Positions 1-12,700 of a DNA stretch of 64,000 nt are shown piece by piece. Below the pieces are notes generated by a model. It had not been told where the DNA came from and made no database searches. It was given only the letters and a program-made list of their open reading frames with translations. Origin of the DNA: Polydactylus sextarius (Eukaryota > Chordata > Actinopteri > Polynemidae); assembly GCA_016801845.1 (NCBI GenBank), contig CM028910.1, forward strand, positions 12,554,629-12,618,628, given 5' to 3'. The position numbers and the translations under genes were made by a program. Numbering within the stretch: the stretch's first letter is position 1; every line of letters starts with the position of its first letter.

Positions 1-52
1 AGGATTTAGTTAAAATGCCCTCTTTGGACGGGGCACGCTTGAGTTAAAAAGA

Positions 53-88
53 ACGAAAGAAAGAAGGAAAGAAAGAAAGAAAGAAAAT
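53..88. repeat. GAAA-rich simple repeat
   Basis: An imperfect run of GAAA/GGAA units. Purine-only simple sequence with no gene associated. Confidence 0.85.
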
Positions 89-196
89 CACAAAAGAAAA
101 CAGTTTCAAACACTCTGGATTTGTCCAAGGTGAATGAAAAGAAGATTCAATGTGTTAGAATCATGTTTGTATTCAATAGCAGTCATAGAGATATTT

Positions 197-659
197 CTAT
201 AGGAGCCATATCTGTTTATTGGTCTGTCTGTTTAGGAGTTACAGGAGGTTCCCACGGGGGCAGTATAGGGTTTCTCTATAGATATAGGCAGAGGAAATCA
301 GGTGACACGGGGGTGGAAGATCATGCGGTTTTTACCGCTCACCTGGCTTACTCACCTTACATCGTAGCAGCCACGTCGTCACTTTTGTTGATTATTTTTT
401 TAATTCAATATAGTCATGTTTTGTTTGTGAAACTTTGGATCATTAAACGGGAACATCACCCAAACGGTCTCCTACACCCAGCACGAGTGACTACAGGAGG
501 GCAGGATAGTCGCTATACAAGTAAAAACCACATGATCTTCCACCCTTGTGTCACCTGATTTCCTCCGCCTATATCTATAGAGAAACCCTATACTGCCCCC
601 CGTGGGAACCTCCCATAACCCCTAAACAGACAGACCAATAAACAGATGTGGCTCCTATA
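197..659. mobile_element. Foldback/MITE-like element with ~135-bp inverted arms
   Basis: The left arm (about 197-334) is matched in reverse complement by 521-659 with only a few differences. Shared landmarks include TATAGGAGCC at the outer ends, the TCTGTTTATTGGTCTGTCTG block and the GGTGGAAGATCATG block. About 185 bp of unrelated sequence separates the arms. Long terminal inverted repeats around a short non-coding centre are typical of foldback or MITE-type DNA transposons. I see no transposase and no convincing target-site duplication. An open frame at 121-558 crosses one arm and is a by-product of the repeat, not a gene. Confidence 0.75.
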
Positions 660-942
660 ATTTCAGTCTGCACTAAAATGATGGACTGATTGACAACTAT
701 AGAGCCAGTGTGGCTAAAAACTGAATTTAAATTTAGTTATGGATTATTTCCCATCACTAATCCCAAGAAGCTGATTCTGACTAGTATCCTGGCAATCCTA
801 TACATCTAATCAATGTCCAGGACAAGAAGATGATATATAATCAATGGTGTTAACTCTTCGCCTTGTGCACTGCATCAGCAAGCACCCAATAAATTAATTA
901 AATGCCTAATCATGTGAACATGGCATACAGACATCCTTCTCC
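660..942. other. Intergenic, no gene seen
   Basis: AT-rich single-copy-looking sequence between the foldback element and a CA repeat. No splice-supported exon or RNA gene recognised. Confidence 0.5.
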
Positions 943-1001
943 TACACACACACACACATACACACACACACACACACACATACACATACACACACACACA
1001 C
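943..1001. repeat. (CA)n microsatellite
   Basis: An interrupted CA dinucleotide tract with TA interruptions. The open frames around it on both strands are products of the repeat. Confidence 0.95.
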
Positions 1002-2094
1002 TGCTTCCACTGTATATAGCAAGAGGACAAATATGTCAAGAACTGACGACAAAAAAGTACTGCAGATACTTTGCAACAACAATCTTGACCACAAGGGGGT
1101 GATGTCAGACTCTCTGGTGGGGGAAAAAAGCTGCTGAGCCAAAGCCACTCAAATTCATAAGACTAAATTTAATTATTTCTTTTTTGTCCTTTTGTATCCT
1201 TCAGCATTTAATGCCAACTGGACTCAGTGATAGATCAAATCAAAGCAATTTTAAGCACCCTTCATATTTTTTTAATAATATTTCACATTTTATTCTGAAA
1301 TGTTTTAAATATTTTAGTATTAGTGAATGCCTAGAATTCAATAACCGATCTGTGAAAGTGAGGGGAGAAAAGCAGGATAATAAGAGGATATTAATGAAAT
1401 AAGACTCATGTGGGAGAAAATTTACAAGGAATGGAGAGAAGTAGGAAAAGTTCAGGGGAACTGGATGTGTCAATAGACACGTCCATAAAATCTAACTTGG
1501 CAGTTTGAGTGGGAGTGGAGAGCCCCCAGGTGGACATAGAGAGAGAAGTCCAAAGCAAAGGGAATGAGTTTATGACTCATTATTGCTGACATTAAAAAGG
1601 AGTTACTGACTCTACATGGACTTGAAGACTTGTTGAGCTGTTTCGCTTTAAGCCAGTTGGGACTATTTTAGTGTTGAGGAGAATATGGCCAGAATGTTAC
1701 ACATTAGCTGGTGGTGGCACTTTATCTCACACATTTGCTTAGATTTGTACATAAAGACAACGAAACCTTATGTAATTACATGATTATTATTAAAGTCTGT
1801 GTTGGGAAAATCCCAGCAGGTCTGTCCACATGGAGGTCACTGTGGGGACAACTACCAAGCAGCTGGCACAGGTCTGAGTGGCAGCTGGCTCTTCCATTTA
1901 AGGGACAGTCACACACAATGTCACATGAGATCATACTCTTTCTTTTTTTTTTTTTCAATTTAATTTAAAAGCAGAGCGGTGTCCCTGTGAATAGAGTTAA
2001 TGCTCAAGTTGTTTTTTATATGTTAATCTGTGACAACTCTGCATTCTTGTTTATTTTCTGTTCCAACAACAATTTTGCATTTAGAGGAGCTAAG

Positions 2095-2105
2095 TAAATA
2101 GGTCA
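2095..2105 (+). promoter_or_regulatory. Candidate ROR response element (RORE)
   Basis: TAAATAGGTCA fits the consensus WAWNTRGGTCA at every position. It lies about 14 kb upstream of the ROR gene. A match this short is expected by chance at some frequency, so the assignment is tentative. Confidence 0.3.
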
Positions 2106-2396
2106 GTTCAGTTCAGTTCACTGCGGTAAGTTCAGCTCTGTAGTTACCCTCAGTTGACCACATATTTAATTCACTTTATTGGAACGACTCAGGCATGCAG
2201 AAATGCTTTAAACACAGAAAACCCCTATTGACACCGTTTATATTTCCTTTACATCTCATCATTATTCAACCAAACACGTCTTTCTACCTCCGTCACGGTT
2301 AATTTCTAAATGGAATTCAATAGCTGTACATTGAGCAGCAACCCCAGCAGTCATACATGATAGTCACATCTGTGAGTCGCAGAGAGTGCCTTGGCC

Positions 2397-2500
2397 CTAA
2401 TTGCAGTCAGCAGCATGCGTGGCTGTGTAGGTGTAATTGGAAAATCAGCAGGGTGCGTGAGTAAATGTGTAGGCCTAATTGGCAAGTCAGCAGGATGCAC
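2397..2500. repeat. Degenerate ~40-45-bp tandem repeat, about 2.5 copies
   Basis: The pattern TAATTG..AGTCAGCAG.ATGCGTG..TGTGTAGG recurs with starts near 2397, 2433 and 2474, the last copy being partial. A minisatellite-like remnant with no coding role seen. Confidence 0.6.
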
Positions 2501-4034
2501 AGCTGCATCCTGCACAAACACTGTGGGCAACAAACATCTTCATGAACACAAACACCAGCCAGGTCTGAGAGATAATGTTTGTTTTTGTCTTTTTCTGTCT
2601 TTTCTTTACACCACTGCAAAGACATGCATGGAAAAATATAGTTTATTACAGCACGGTACAGCATGTGAGCTCTAAGTAAAACTATTGATCCTTCCTGTGC
2701 CTTATGGTGTGCCGCTGTGGGTATTGTTTATCCGTTTATTACCCCACGTGTAGGAACTTTCATTTCATTACAGGAAGTATTACCCACGAGGGAATCAAGG
2801 TAAGAATGTGTTAAGTCAATGAATCTATGTGGCAAGCTAATAAAGTGATACTATGAAGCTGGAACATCGTGGAAAGAAAGTACATCGACCCAGAAAAAGA
2901 CAAGCAGCAGAAGAAGAAGATGAAAAAATGCAGAATAAGAATTGTTTTGTTTGTTTTGACAGATTTGATGAGTTCACAACCTCTACCAGCTGAACTGCAA
3001 GGACCCTACTTATACCACCGCAAACATGTCACAAACACTTTCACCTCATCCTTCAGAGGACCAGCGTACACAAAGTGTGTATTTTAAAAGAGATGACAGC
3101 AGCTGTCTGGCTTTATGTGAAACTGCAGCTCCCTTCAGCTAATTAGGAGAGTGCTGAAGTAGAATGGTTGAATTGCTCCTCTCTTAGCTGTTCTCTGGAC
3201 AGAAATTACTTGCCTTTTTTCTGATGAGAACATTATATTTTCCATTTTCTGCAGGTACATTGGTATGGTACGCATCTGAGATAAATAGTCTGTATCAAAC
3301 AGGAGCATGCGTGGTTTATGCTCTTTAAAGTCTATATGTTACCTGCCTCAGTGGTGCCGAAAACTTCATTTCATTTCCTCTGTGTTATCTCAAAATCGTA
3401 ACACAATATACAAATCATTCAGACTTTGGATATATTTACAATGATGACAATGGAGGCAATAGAAATGATGAGATAATGAACCCACTTTCCCCCTAAATGT
3501 CCCTGTAAATTGCCTGCACCTTCTCAGTTTCCTACTGTGTGATACTATTTGTAGGAGTTTGATCATTTCTATGCGAAGCACTTTTGCCCAGAAAGCAGAA
3601 TAATATGAGCAGAAGGTAGTTTTACATATCAAAGTCAGTGTGGCTGTAACACAGTCCCACAGACTCCAGTTTGACAATCAATACTTTATGGAGTGAAATT
3701 GCCCAATTATCCTCGAATCTGATATGATATAATTAGCACACAGCAGTGTTCAGGTAACAGGAGAAAATGTTGTTATGAAAAAAAGTCTTGGTATTTGTCC
3801 AAGTACTTTATCTAAGGGTACAAATTTATTCTTTTTTTCCCATCTGATTTTGTTTGTGCTAAAAAGAACAGTAAATGTTCAGATACTGTTGAAAACAAAA
3901 TTGTCCAAAATTAGCTTCGATATAGTTTTGTAACCATTGAGATTAAAAGGAAATAGAACCTATCTTTTGCTTTTTCATTGGTTCAGCCAATCAAAATGAC
4001 ATGAACTGTTTGTCATTCATGTCTGTTATTCACC

Positions 4035-4036
<2 letters not shown>

Positions 4037-4068
<32 letters not shown>
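4037..4068. repeat. (AT)n microsatellite
   Basis: Uninterrupted AT dinucleotide run of about 32 bp. Confidence 0.95.
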
Positions 4069-4071
<3 letters not shown>

Positions 4072-6438
4072 TTTCTCTGTTATATGACTGTTTACGCCTG
4101 TTACGGTTCCAGGCTGCAAAACGCATAAAAGGCAGTCAGCTTGGCGATGTCAAAGTTTATTGGGGCAGTAGAGCAGAATATGGTTTCATTGTTGAAGTCC
4201 TTTGTCCCATTTCAGCTCCACCTGTACCCTCCTCAATGCAGTCTCCATTTTTGCCTCAATCTCTTTCCCAATTTCCCAGTAAACTGTCCTCATTTTTTCT
4301 GTGCTACTGCACACAAAGGTGTTTACCTGCTTTATGTGATGCTGAGATTACCTCTACCATTGTCCAGCTGTGTGGGCTGGTGAGGCAACCAGACGTGTCC
4401 ATGGAAACACGGTTCAGGAGTCAGTCTATTGCAGATGCACTTTGCCGAGATGTAAAAATGCTGTAAATTGACGCATCGTGACCAGACTTTGAGTGAATCC
4501 TCCGTGGTCATGCTGTGTTGTTTCCTCTTCATGTTAAACCACATTCATACTATATATATATTTACAGGTTCCTGAAACCTACTTTTCCCATAAACAAATG
4601 AAACTAATACAAGCATTTGTATTGGTAAAAAACCACATGGGAAATAAAAAAGACTGAATTCGTTTCGATCTTTTCAGAATGTATATGATTTTTAGACTTT
4701 TCTATTTCTTAAGTCTGCCTGCTGTTATTGCATTCAGACTTTTTATTGTTATTTATTTATATTTATTTTCTAGTTCATTGTGATCTATAAACTTTCTCGA
4801 TTTTGGGTCTTTCTCAAGCACTTTATAACTTGATTCTGCGCACAATAAAAGTGCCATCTGAATCAAGTTATTATTTTTGAAAATAACTTTTTTATGTATA
4901 CTTGTGACTTAGACGTCCCTTTATCTTCAGCTACCATCATACATGCACTTGAAACACAAACAAAGGCATAGACACACTTAGGTCACATGCGTCGCTCCGT
5001 GTGTTCAGGCTTAAAGAAGAGTGTATGTGTTGGGGCTGCAAATTTGTGTCAGTGTGTCAGTCCCAGTCCTGGTGATTATCTGCGGTACTGAAGTACTGTA
5101 ACACAATAAGGGTTGGATTAATTGAAAACTGAGCCTCCTCCGGGCCATTATAGATCATTTGCTGTGATACGTCTTATCTTGTGCCTTGTCTTACAGTCCA
5201 CCAACCACAGCAAGACTGAAAGTGAGACAGACAGGACTGATACACAGCACTCTGTGTCCATGACCTGGTCAACTCGGCCACATCACTCACCTGAATGTCA
5301 AAGAATCATTTCTAGAGCACCTGTTGTTTCCAGGGTGAGTCCTCGGTTTGACTGAGGCTGTAAAGCAAGAACCTATGCAACAAGCAGATACAGCTTTGAA
5401 CAAAAATGTCTGCTAAATAACTGCAATGTGTTTGATAATTTACACTGTGGGTTACTGATTTAAAAAATAATTACAGTAGCTGTTAAGGACATAATGTGAC
5501 TTTATTTCTTTTCTCTGCCTCCACACTGTTTTCCTGTGAACAAAGATACATCAGCTATTGCTGTCTGTTTGTGAAGATTAAGTGTAAGTGAGGAAACATC
5601 TTCAGAACAGTTTTAGGGACTGAACTTCACTTATGTCTGAATGATAAATATGAAGGTTAGCTACATACCGCTGGTAGCCAAACAGCTAAATAACAGCCAG
5701 TTAGCTTAGCTCACTATTAGGACTAAAAATGGGGGAAACAGTTAACATTTCTTAGCTCAAATGTTATAATGGATATATGTCTTGTTAATTTCCATCTTAT
5801 CTAATCAAATCTAAAACTATACTGTGGCTTTACAGTGGGATTTTTAAAGGATATGTTTAACCTAGATAGACAGACTTGCTGCTTTGTCTTATTTCCAGTC
5901 CAAAGCTAAGTTAGCATAGCTAGCCGTAGCCACGTACAATGGTTTTATGAAGTGCATATTTTATTATTTTAAATAATAATTTTCTACATAATCTACACAA
6001 TAACCCATCATGTAACCCCTCCTAAAACATGTTTTACACACAAACTTTCTATTCACTTGCTCTTACTTATTCGCTTCACTTCTATTCACACAAACTGCAA
6101 TATTTGGCAAACATACACTGACACTGACTATATGAGGAGTGATTAATGTTCAGTTTAACAGCACAATATCCTCTTGTAGTTAAGGTACGAAAAACATCAA
6201 ATGAGATGACCATCGGATCAGTACTTCATCAATCAAGCCTACATGATCAAGTGGCTGGACAGAGGTTACTTTGAGTAAAAGGCATATGACAGCTGGAGGT
6301 TGCCAAATTGTATTTAAATGACCCTGAGAACATGAAGAAAAGGATTATCTACTCTGAGACAAAAACTGAACTCTAAAGGCAGAACTCCAATCACCTACCT
6401 GATATCTGATGTTCATCTCTACAACTAGGGGTTAACAA
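4069..6438. other. Intergenic, no gene seen
   Basis: Mixed AT-rich sequence. Open frames are short, lack splice context and show no family motif. No RNA gene or mobile element was recognised. Confidence 0.45.

Positions 6439-6499
<61 letters not shown>
6439..6499. repeat. (TA)n microsatellite
   Basis: About 60 bp of uninterrupted TA dinucleotides, the longest TA tract in the window. Confidence 0.95.
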
Positions 6500-6501
<2 letters not shown>

Positions 6502-9270
6502 CAGTTTTAAGGGTCATAAGCATAGTATTACAAACATATGTTCATGTGTACATTATTGTGCTTGTATTCAGTGTGTTCATATCTAGTTGTGCATGTGCAT
6601 ATGAACAGTATACACAATATGTAATCATGTGTCATCACCCTCCTATTCACCCCTCCATTCATCACGACTCTGCGCATTATGAGAAAGGCTATTTGTAAGA
6701 TGAATAGAGAAATATACTCTTACACCGTGACAGATATCTAACAGCTCTGTGAACACCTTTCTTTCTTTATATCGTAACACCCCACAATGCCTGTTTCTAC
6801 CATCAATGTATTCCTCTCATTTCACATGGTACAATTGCAACAAAAGTACTGCAAAACCTCACTTTATGTCAACTCATTATTAATGATCAGATAGTGATGA
6901 TGAATATTCTGTACTGGAGGAGCAGCACTGTTGCTTGAATAAAATGCTGGAAGCTCAACATTTCAAAGTCCAGAGGCCTGCAAAATCAAGAACAAATTCA
7001 ATTTCCTGTAGAATTTCTTCTATTTCTATTTTTTTTACCCCATCAATAGCTTTTAAATAGATTAAATTACATGATTACAGCCACTGGTAATATGATTAGC
7101 TCCAGATATAATTTTATAATTTTCCTATGATTGCTTCTGTTTATGTCCATAAGTTAGAGCAGCTGTGAAACCAAAAACATCACCCAATTTCAGCAGCTTG
7201 TATACAAATGCATAGAAACAGACTTCACACTGCAGGAGAACAATTGGTAACCATGATAATAGATTAACAGCTATGTGCGTGTGTGTGCATGTGTGGGCAC
7301 ACACTGAACTTTATGTACAGTGACGTAAGAGTCTTCATTCTCTAATAACTGAATGAGAAAGAGCGGATTTCATCATTTCATTCATCTGTGACCCAACTGT
7401 CCATACATAACCAATTTATGGAGAGGAAACTTTTTTTCTTTTTTTTTAATTGAAAGATGCTATCCAGCTGCCATGTATAAAACTAAATACACTTAAAAAT
7501 TAGAAACAAGAACACATTACAGGAGTTTTTGGTTTTACTTTGTCTTGCACGGGTGTGTATATGTGGAAAAACAGGATAAAAAAGTACAATTTTAACTTGA
7601 TTTTGACTTTGACTTGTGTTTATAACACTTCTAAACGTCAAAATAACTCTTTTTTTCTTTCTTTCACTCTCAGGTTCTCTTTCTGTGACTGCACAGAATC
7701 CATTTACTGCTTTTATCTACAGATTGCACAACTGATCACAAGTTGCAATCACAAGATGTGGAACAAACGCAACTTCTGTGAAACTAGACAGGAAAACAGG
7801 AATATCTTTGTTGTTGTGTTTGTGTCCTGAATTTCGAGGCCAGCGTGCTACGCACACACTTTTTTTTCTTTATTTCTTAACAAATTCAATTTGTTCTCAC
7901 AAAAAGTTAAATGAACTCTCCCAGGGTTTTTTTTTATTTTTTTGTAGATTCTCTTTGTCACGTAAGAAGAAAGAAAATCTTCATCTGGGTCAGCTGAACT
8001 GTCCTGGGTCAAAGTGTGATTCATTATTCACAGGTTCTGGCACAATTTGCATCAGGTCAGAATAATTAGGGTTCGTTAACTGATACTTTGTTATGTAACA
8101 AGAAATCCATACAAGAACAGCTGTAAATAATGCCTACATTACCTTACATGTAGTAACAGGTGCTACAGTTCCTGAGGCATGATATACTGCACACAGGAAC
8201 TACAGTTCAGTGATAATAGGCAGAAATTTTAGGTGATTCACTCTGGTATATTGTTTTAAATGGAAAAAATGTGTAAATGTTAGAAACTGCTATGATTCAA
8301 TGAGTAATCCTTTTACAGTTTAGGAGAACAACATTATCAAAACCTGTCATTATCCTCGCTTTATTTTCCAGTGAAAGCACCATTACATTTTATGATGAGT
8401 ATAAACTTTACACAATAGTTTTTTTTTGCAAGCTACAGCATTAAAAGACCTTTCCTTCTTCTCATATAACCCAGAAAATTCTCATGAGGAACACAATAAA
8501 GTGTCAGTCTGATCTCATCTTATGTCTCTCTATATTAAATCGGCCAGAGATTAGATTAAAGCTCCAGGGGACGTTGCTAAATATTTCTGATGTGGTTATG
8601 AACAGGAAATAATAAATCCACGGCTAAATTCCTCCAACAATTCAATGCATGTAATTGGCGATCAAATGCTCTATTTACTCTCAAAGTAAATCCTGATGAC
8701 ATACCCTGCTTTGTTTTTTGTTTTTTTCACACATGATGCTCCTATGAACATTTTTTATTGCTCCATCTGCAATTGTTTCTCAAGAATGTCAGCACTTATA
8801 CAACAATGAGCTCTACCTACAGATTCAGCATATACCAGCGAGCTCTGACTGTCACTGTGAAAGCTTTAAATCATCCCAAGAAACTAAAGCACCGCTGCTC
8901 CTGTTACTGCCACTCTAAAGATGTTGAGAAAGTAGGTTACACCAGCAGCAGTAAAAGGCTTGTTGAATGAACTGGCTTTGTGTATGAATGTAAATACAAT
9001 ATGTACAGGATGTACAGGGTGTGGGGTAGACTGGGTGGTGGAGCTGTGCTATGATTGCCCTCCCAGCCCTGAGCTATAAGTAACCCCCCACCCCCGCCCC
9101 TCCTTGTTCTCACCTCTCTCACTCTCCCCCCTTCCCTCTTCTGTTCCCTTCTCCCCTCTCCTCACCTTTCACTTCCTGTCTCCATTGTTTTGCTTTTTTT
9201 CACTTGATTTATTTCTTGACCTAGTGCATTACCTATCTATCATGATGAAGGTGCATATTACTGACCCTAC
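6500..9270. other. Intergenic; possible conserved non-coding block at about 8500-8700
   Basis: No gene recognised. The stretch near 8500-8700 is less repetitive than its surroundings and contains TAAT-type homeodomain core sites (for example around GCATGTAATTGGCGATC). That is the texture of developmental enhancers, but conservation cannot be judged from one sequence. Confidence 0.3.

Positions 9271-9317
<47 letters not shown>
9271..9317. repeat. (AT)n microsatellite
   Basis: Uninterrupted AT run of about 45 bp followed by a short ACAC tail. Confidence 0.95.
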
Positions 9318-9324
<7 letters not shown>

Positions 9325-9693
9325 TATAATTGCAAATATCCACGAGAGGAGAGAAGTCCCCAGGGGCAATTTGTCCCCCAGCAGTCTGATCATAATTATG
9401 GGCCCAGTTTACTGTATTTACAACTATAAACATAATAACACATTGTCAGGAAAGTACTGATAACCTGGATTTAGCTTTAATGAGGTGTTTGCAGGTTTTG
9501 ATTTTGTTTTTTTTGGTTTTTTTTAATTGTGCGAGGCTGGTCAATCAATCACTCAAATTGTATTTGTACAATACCTATCATCCAGGTGCAAGTGCAATTC
9601 AAAATGATCAACGCACACACAAAAACAAAAAAATAAATAAAAGAAATTTAAAAAAAAAATAAAATAATTTATATTCTTTACTATGGCAGCTCT

Positions 9694-9694
9694 G

Positions 9695-9736
<42 letters not shown>

Positions 9737-9766
9737 GTGTCTGTGTGTGTGTGTGTGTGTGTGTGA
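9694..9766. repeat. Compound (CT)n-(GT)n microsatellite
   Basis: A CT tract with one interruption runs directly into a GT tract. The minus-strand open frames across it are low-complexity artefacts. Confidence 0.95.
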
Positions 9767-12700
9767 ATGCATATTGTAAAGCACAAAATTAACTGGTTTA
9801 TGAAAAGATATAGAAGCATTTTTTTCTGTTCTTTTACTGTGTCTGCAAATTAAATTAGAACTAAAAATCAAATCGTTAACATTGTCATGAAAAGATCCAT
9901 AAGAGATGTGCATACGTTAAGTACTAGGCTTCTTCATTCTCTGATTATCTGGTTTTGCAGACGGGAGATTTAACACTAAGACTTGTTTCAATTACTGAAA
10001 GTGTCACACATCTCACACACACACTCACACACACACGCAAACTGTTTAGATTGAGGAAAATTATCAACATTAGACGTTGAAATTGAATGACAAAGATGCT
10101 GTAAGGCACAGGAACAACCCTGTAAAGCCCTGAGCTGAGCTCTGTGCGGGAGTAGTTGCATAATAGGAGCTACTTTAATTGTGTGTGTGTTTAACTGATT
10201 AATCTGGCTTAGAGAGAATATTAATGCTTGAATTCCCAAACACACATGAACAGAATTATAATGTTCTCATTATAATCACTGAGCTCCATGAGTTCTCATT
10301 TACATCAGAGGCAGAGAGGAGCTGTGCTGAAAGGCACAGTTGATGTCTATTAGGTAAGCAGCCCGAGGTGCCTTCACATATCTCATCACCAGGGGTCGTT
10401 GTTTCGCCACAGTGTGTTATCATTCAAAACAATCCTCTCCACATGACTCTAATAAACCCAGAGATGGAAGGTTGAGGGAGGAAGGGGTACATAAACAAAA
10501 ACATGCCTCTCCTGCTGAGAAGAGAGATTGTTTTAAACTAGCCAGACAAAATAATCTAGTAATCTATGGCACCTATGAGACAACATGTTTGTTCATATAG
10601 TTCTTTATCTCATGTGGAAGACAGCTGGAAGAAAAGAAATGAAAAACAATATGGTTTATCATGAAAATGACTGAACCGAACACATATATGCAAACACGCT
10701 AACATCAAACAGAAATTACAGATAAAGGAGGTAATTTTACTTCATACATGGCCTTTATTTATGACTGACATCGTTATTGAGACAAAGGGAGCTTGTTTGG
10801 CTGCACCACGAACAGAAACATCAGTTTATCTTCTGCAGTGCATCTGACAAAGCAGCCACTCAAGAGTGTTTACTCCTTGGTCAGCCCTTAACAGCTCTTA
10901 TTTGAGTAATAGATGGTTTGTCAAATGCTCTGATTGCCATAGGCCAAAAGCACAGCGCAACATGGCTATGATTTAAGATCTTTGGGGCATATATGACATT
11001 TGAAACTTGCCTCCCTTTGATCGCTCCATCCAAAACACATGTAGGCCATTACAAATTCAAAGGCTAATGTTTTTCAAATGTAACATCAGATTATTGTAGA
11101 GGGCTCCTTCAGCTTCTTCTTTTAAACGTCCGACTGTCATCGTACACACACGCGCGCGCACACACATACAGCCTCCATGTCAGAGCAGCTGTCAGGGGAA
11201 AACAGATCACACTTTTTTTTTTCACAGATACATACAAGCACGCCTGTGTGTGCCACCAGGATATAACATTACATGACGAGAAACACACACACCTAACACA
11301 CATGAACATAAATTCCAGGTGAGGCTCAAAACCATTAATCAGAGGTGAGTCATTAATCAGTGGAGGTGTGTTAACTGCTCCAGTGATTAAATGTACAATC
11401 CACTTCTCTCTTCATTCAACACACTGCAGTTTAAAAAAAAAAAAAACAACCCACTTGATGTAAACAAGGATGTGAGTTTCTGGAGGATTTTTTTCCTGAT
11501 TCCACTTCTGTTAGAGGTAAAAGGGGATCAGTGAAAGCCAATAACATGGTTTGATGTGTGTGTGTGTGTGTGTGTCTTTCCTGTGTGTAAGTCTTTGCGT
11601 GCACATATACAGACATTTGTGGGTGTTACTTCACCTTCAGGGCAAATGATTCATTACAGACAAGCCATGGGGTCGGGGGCCCTGCATGGCTGTTGTCATG
11701 GAAGCAAGTGTTGGAAACAGCAGATCTCCTTTCAGTATCATCTTCAGATTGTTGGGACATCAACTTGGCTTTCTGCCTCTCCATGTTGCACTCTGTTTCT
11801 CCTTACTGTCGTTCTCTCTCTCTATGTGGCTTACCGCTGTGCTTATTACTCAGATGGCAATGATGATTGTTATTATATAAATTGATGTGAAATGATGAAT
11901 AATAACAAAGCAGAAAATAAAACACACATTTCGTATCTTTAATCTGTTAATCTCAGCCTTTGCAGCTAACATAACATGCAACTCTGGACCTGAAAATATG
12001 TAACTTTTTCCCACCATTTACTAAACCAAGAAGTAAAATGGCTCACCAGTGGACACTCACCAGGTCACATATCTTTCATTTTTTTGAGTGTCTGCAGTGA
12101 ATTTCCACACCACGCATTGCACACAGACATATATACACATACACTGAGGCCCCATGACCGTTCTGTATACACGACTGGAATAGACTCCCGCTGTAGGCTC
12201 ACTTTTCTTCTTTCTTGTGTTGAAACTGTGACTGGCCTTGGTAAACTGGTTTGTTGAGGACACTGAGAGGAAAACTGTGTAAGGCAAAACAAAGTGCTGC
12301 TGAGTGACAGATTGCATTTGATTATGTTTAACAAATACTGTGGAACATTTTTAAAGCCTTGTCAACTCAAGTAGCTGTGTTGATTGTATGTAAAGGCCAA
12401 AGACAGTGGACACATAAAGACATGTGCAGGCATGCACATATATCTGCTGATGTTGACCAAGCCTAGTTTTTCTCTCTAGTTACATCATTCCAACAACATG
12501 CAGTGTAACCATAGAAATGTGGAAGGGGATCAGAACTTAATTAGCAGCAAAGGGATGGGTGGGAAAAATAACAGCAGATGGGAGGAATGAGATATGAGGT
12601 AATGAAGACCCAGGCCTTATACAAATCCCTATGGCTCTTTGCAACTGATGAAAAATGAAATCATAGTTTTTCAAAGATGATGGTGGAAATGAAAGGACAC

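Larger units (their letters stand above)
1002..4036. other. Intergenic upstream region
   Basis: AT-rich sequence with only short, low-complexity open frames and no conserved protein motif. It contains a degenerate tandem repeat (2397-2500), a perfect match to the ROR response element consensus (2095-2105) and an E-box CACGTG near 2745. Nothing else could be supported. Confidence 0.5.

Noticed and set aside
121..558. 145-codon open frame on the plus strand
   Set aside because: It runs through one arm of the foldback element and has no recognisable protein content.
9553..9913. Minus-strand frames rich in Arg-Glu and His-Thr repeats
   Set aside because: They are direct translations of the CT/GT microsatellite.
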